From CALJFL01 sp047633055 (GTDB lineage: Bacteria > Pseudomonadota > Gammaproteobacteria > Pseudomonadales > Halieaceae): 64,000 bases of DNA. The stretch lies in assembly GCA_047633055.1 (NCBI GenBank), contig JBLIEI010000012.1, positions 12,191 to 76,190 on the forward strand, in the 5' to 3' direction. Below are positions 63,924 to 64,000 of this stretch, piece after piece (within the stretch, counting starts at the first letter, position 1; each line of letters starts with the position of its first letter). The position numbers and the translations under genes are program-made. The notes under the pieces were generated by a model. It did not search any database, was not told where the DNA came from, and saw only the letters and a program-made list of their open reading frames with translations.

Positions 63924-64000
63924 TTAGAAGTCGTAAGTGAAGCGCAGGCCCATGGTGCGAGGTCTGGTCATAGTGACCCTTGCTCGGTTGAATATGGCGT
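63924..64000 (-). CDS. TonB-dependent receptor, C-terminal fragment (continues past window)
   Basis: Twenty-four codons before the stop read RPRTMGLRFTYDF, the last barrel strand of a TonB receptor with its terminal Phe, which the BAM machine recognises. The rest lies beyond the window, so nothing more can be said about specificity. It is upstream of the TPR-sulfotransferase on the same strand. Confidence 0.85.
   Translation of the reverse strand, partial: AIFNRARVTMTRPRTMGLRFTYDF

Noticed and set aside
1..64000. CRISPR arrays, insertion sequences, prophage, tRNA or rRNA genes
   Set aside because: I looked for direct repeat arrays, transposase motifs and cloverleaf-like sequences while reading and recognised none. 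A covariance-model search would be needed to exclude small RNAs.

Overview
The window looks like a chromosomal segment of an aerobic marine gammaproteobacterium, probably of the OM60/NOR5 (Halieaceae) type or a close relative. This is inferred from gene content: abundant TonB-dependent receptors, a TPR-sulfotransferase next to such a receptor, gammaproteobacterial neighbourhoods (dapA-bamC, xerD-dsbC-hom-thrC-recJ, prfB-lysS, guaB-guaA) and an RF2 gene with the classical frameshift site. No rRNA, tRNA, CRISPR array, insertion sequence or prophage was recognised.

Region 1 (1-11.2 kb) is an accessory nutrient-uptake locus, all on the minus strand: TonB-dependent receptor (cut by the window edge), sodium:solute symporter, GH31 alpha-glycosidase of the YicI type, SulP transporter, TauD-like Fe(II)/2-oxoglutarate dioxygenase, xylose-reductase-like aldo/keto reductase and a HutC-type GntR regulator. 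A perfect 12-bp palindrome, TCTTATATAAGA, occurs exactly three times, each time in the promoter of one transcription unit of this locus. I read this as one regulon for taking up and breaking down an alpha-glycoside (an alpha-xyloside, or a sulfur-bearing sugar) with an unusual oxidative step. It is the strongest candidate for an undescribed system here.

Region 2 (11.4-35.4 kb) is mostly housekeeping: guaA, guaB, xseA, lysS, prfB, recJ, thrC, hom, alaC, dsbC, xerD, bamC and dapA. Two regulatory islands interrupt it. One is a CRP-like regulator divergent from a tightly overlapping set (receiver-cyclase, DivK-like receiver, membrane histidine kinase); the cyclase carries guanylate-type substrate residues. 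The other is a CueR-like MerR regulator with an ArsP-type permease, driven by a 19-bp-spacer promoter whose -35 box contains the recJ stop codon.

Region 3 (35.6-44.7 kb) holds a DUF3806 protein, a four-gene Mla/PqiC-like lipid transport operon, a decayed TonB receptor, an SRAP protein, a DUF35-thiolase pair, a cytochrome c tail remnant, a MaoC-type protein and an MscS channel. Region 4 (44.8-56.6 kb) holds an RND efflux pair, glpE, the overlapping set arsC-wrbA-DUF2069-sppA, YihY, a TlpA-like lipoprotein, cysteine synthase and an acetyltransferase. The longest stretch without a large gene (54.47-55.02 kb) contains a small secreted-peptide ORF with its own terminator. Region 5 (56.9-64 kb) has two convergent nucleotide-transporter-like paralogues (one with a cadherin-like C-terminal domain), a secreted phosphatase-kinase fusion, a TPR-sulfotransferase and the end of another TonB receptor. 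The 285 bases at 56598-56882 hold nothing I can support beyond presumed promoter sequence.
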